Positions 5,804 through 6,204 of a DNA stretch of 6,204 nt are shown here, piece after piece (positions within the stretch are counted from its first letter, which is position 1; every line of letters starts with the position of its first letter). Both the position numbers and the translations under genes were made by a program. The notes below the pieces were generated by a model. That model was not told the DNA's origin. It ran no database searches and saw only the letters and a program-made list of their open reading frames with translations. Source of the stretch: Rhodobacteraceae bacterium UBA2553 (lineage in GTDB: Bacteria > Pseudomonadota > Alphaproteobacteria > Rhodobacterales > Rhodobacteraceae); assembly GCA_002340515.1 (NCBI GenBank), contig DDMF01000068.1, positions 14,429-20,632 on the forward strand, given 5' to 3'.

Positions 5804-5818
5804 TCAGTTGATAAAATA

Positions 5819-5844
5819 GGTGTTCTGCATCTAAGCGGGGCACC
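5819..5844 (+). other. Hairpin with G-U pairs between the DUF442 and SulP genes
   Basis: GGTGTTCTGC (5819-5828) can pair with GCGGGGCACC (5835-5844) as a 10-pair RNA stem around ATCTAA; three of the pairs are G-U, so it would form only in + strand RNA. No T-run follows, so it is not a standard terminator. It could weaken or separate expression of the SulP gene, or be chance. Confidence 0.25.
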
Positions 5845-5890
5845 ACCACAAGTTAATCCTGCGTCCCATTCTCCCAATTCGGACAGATAG

Positions 5891-6204
5891 ATGAACAAAC
5901 CTTCTTTGCGCCGCCCTCAAATTGGGCTGGGTGTCCTGACACGCTATGCGCCGATCTTTGATTGGGGGCGGCGCTATGATCAAATGGCGTTCAGCTCTGA
6001 TCTTTTGGCGGCGGTGATTGTCACCATCATGTTGATCCCGCAGTCTCTGGCCTATGCATTGTTGGCGGGATTGCCCCCCGAAATGGGGCTTTACGCGTCG
6101 ATCTTGCCGTTGGTGGCTTATGCAATCTTTGGCACCAGCCGTGCGCTTGCGGTGGGGCCTGTGGCGGTGGTCAGTTTGATGACAGCGGCGGCAGTGGGCA
6201 ATCT
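5891..6204 (+). CDS. SulP-family anion permease, N-terminal part (3' end outside the window)
   Basis: The frame starting at ATG 5891 stays open to the window edge (104 full codons). After a hydrophilic N-terminus (about 1-37, with TRYAPIFDWGRRYD at 17-30), the sequence DLLAAVIVTIMLIPQSLAYA at 37-56 is the SulP signature region, followed by LLAGLPPEMGLYASILP and GTSRALAVGPVAVVSLM, all classical for SulP sulfate transporters. A stop codon lies directly before the ATG (5888-5890), so no earlier start exists in this frame; the ribosome site is weak (GGACAG, 5881-5886). SulP proteins carry sulfate or other anions; in this context export of the sulfite or sulfate made by the operon, or sulfate uptake, are both possible. 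A C-terminal STAS domain would be expected outside the window. It may share the transcript of the upstream genes, 87 bases away. Confidence 0.9.
   Translation, partial: MNKPSLRRPQIGLGVLTRYAPIFDWGRRYDQMAFSSDLLAAVIVTIMLIPQSLAYALLAGLPPEMGLYASILPLVAYAIFGTSRALAVGPVAVVSLMTAAAVGN

Noticed and set aside
1..6204. Mobile elements, CRISPR arrays, tRNA or rRNA genes
   Set aside because: No long direct or terminal inverted repeats, transposase-like frames, regularly spaced repeats or RNA gene signatures were seen on either strand.

Overview
The window reads as alphaproteobacterial, most likely Rhodobacteraceae (Roseobacter group or a relative). This is inferred from the moderately high GC, the soxC-soxD order with closely similar-looking proteins in that family, and the local association of sox genes with a Blh-type persulfide dioxygenase operon. 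The species cannot be named from the sequence. All supported genes are on the + strand and all relate to inorganic sulfur.

Layout: (1) 2-2243, the end of a thiosulfate-oxidising sox operon: soxC (5' end outside the window) overlapping soxD, closed by a strong intrinsic terminator at 2266-2296. (2) 2362-3507, two genes for secreted proteins: a thioredoxin-fold protein with a CPYC site and a small DUF302 protein. (3) 3508-3641, a regulatory gap holding a perfect FNR-type box (TTGAT-N4-ATCAA) and, 4 bp further on, an ATTC-N8-GAAT palindrome like the operator of the persulfide-sensing repressor SqrR. (4) 3642-5803, a compact four-gene unit: two YeeE/YedE-type membrane proteins, a Blh/ETHE1-like persulfide dioxygenase and a DUF442 (TIGR01244-like) sulfurtransferase. 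(5) 5891-end, the start of a SulP-family anion transporter that runs off the window.

Proposed joint role (inference): SoxCD removes electrons from SoxY-bound sulfane sulfur in the periplasm, and the thioredoxin-fold and DUF302 proteins act in the same compartment, perhaps keeping Sox cysteines in the right redox state. The YeeE pair would bring thiosulfate or sulfane sulfur into the cytoplasm, the DUF442 protein would move the sulfane sulfur to a low-molecular-weight thiol, the dioxygenase would oxidise the persulfide to sulfite, and the SulP protein would move a sulfur oxyanion. The window would thus join a periplasmic Sox route and a cytoplasmic persulfide route, the second under apparent control by both oxygen and persulfide. 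No mobile elements, tRNA or rRNA genes, or CRISPR arrays were seen.
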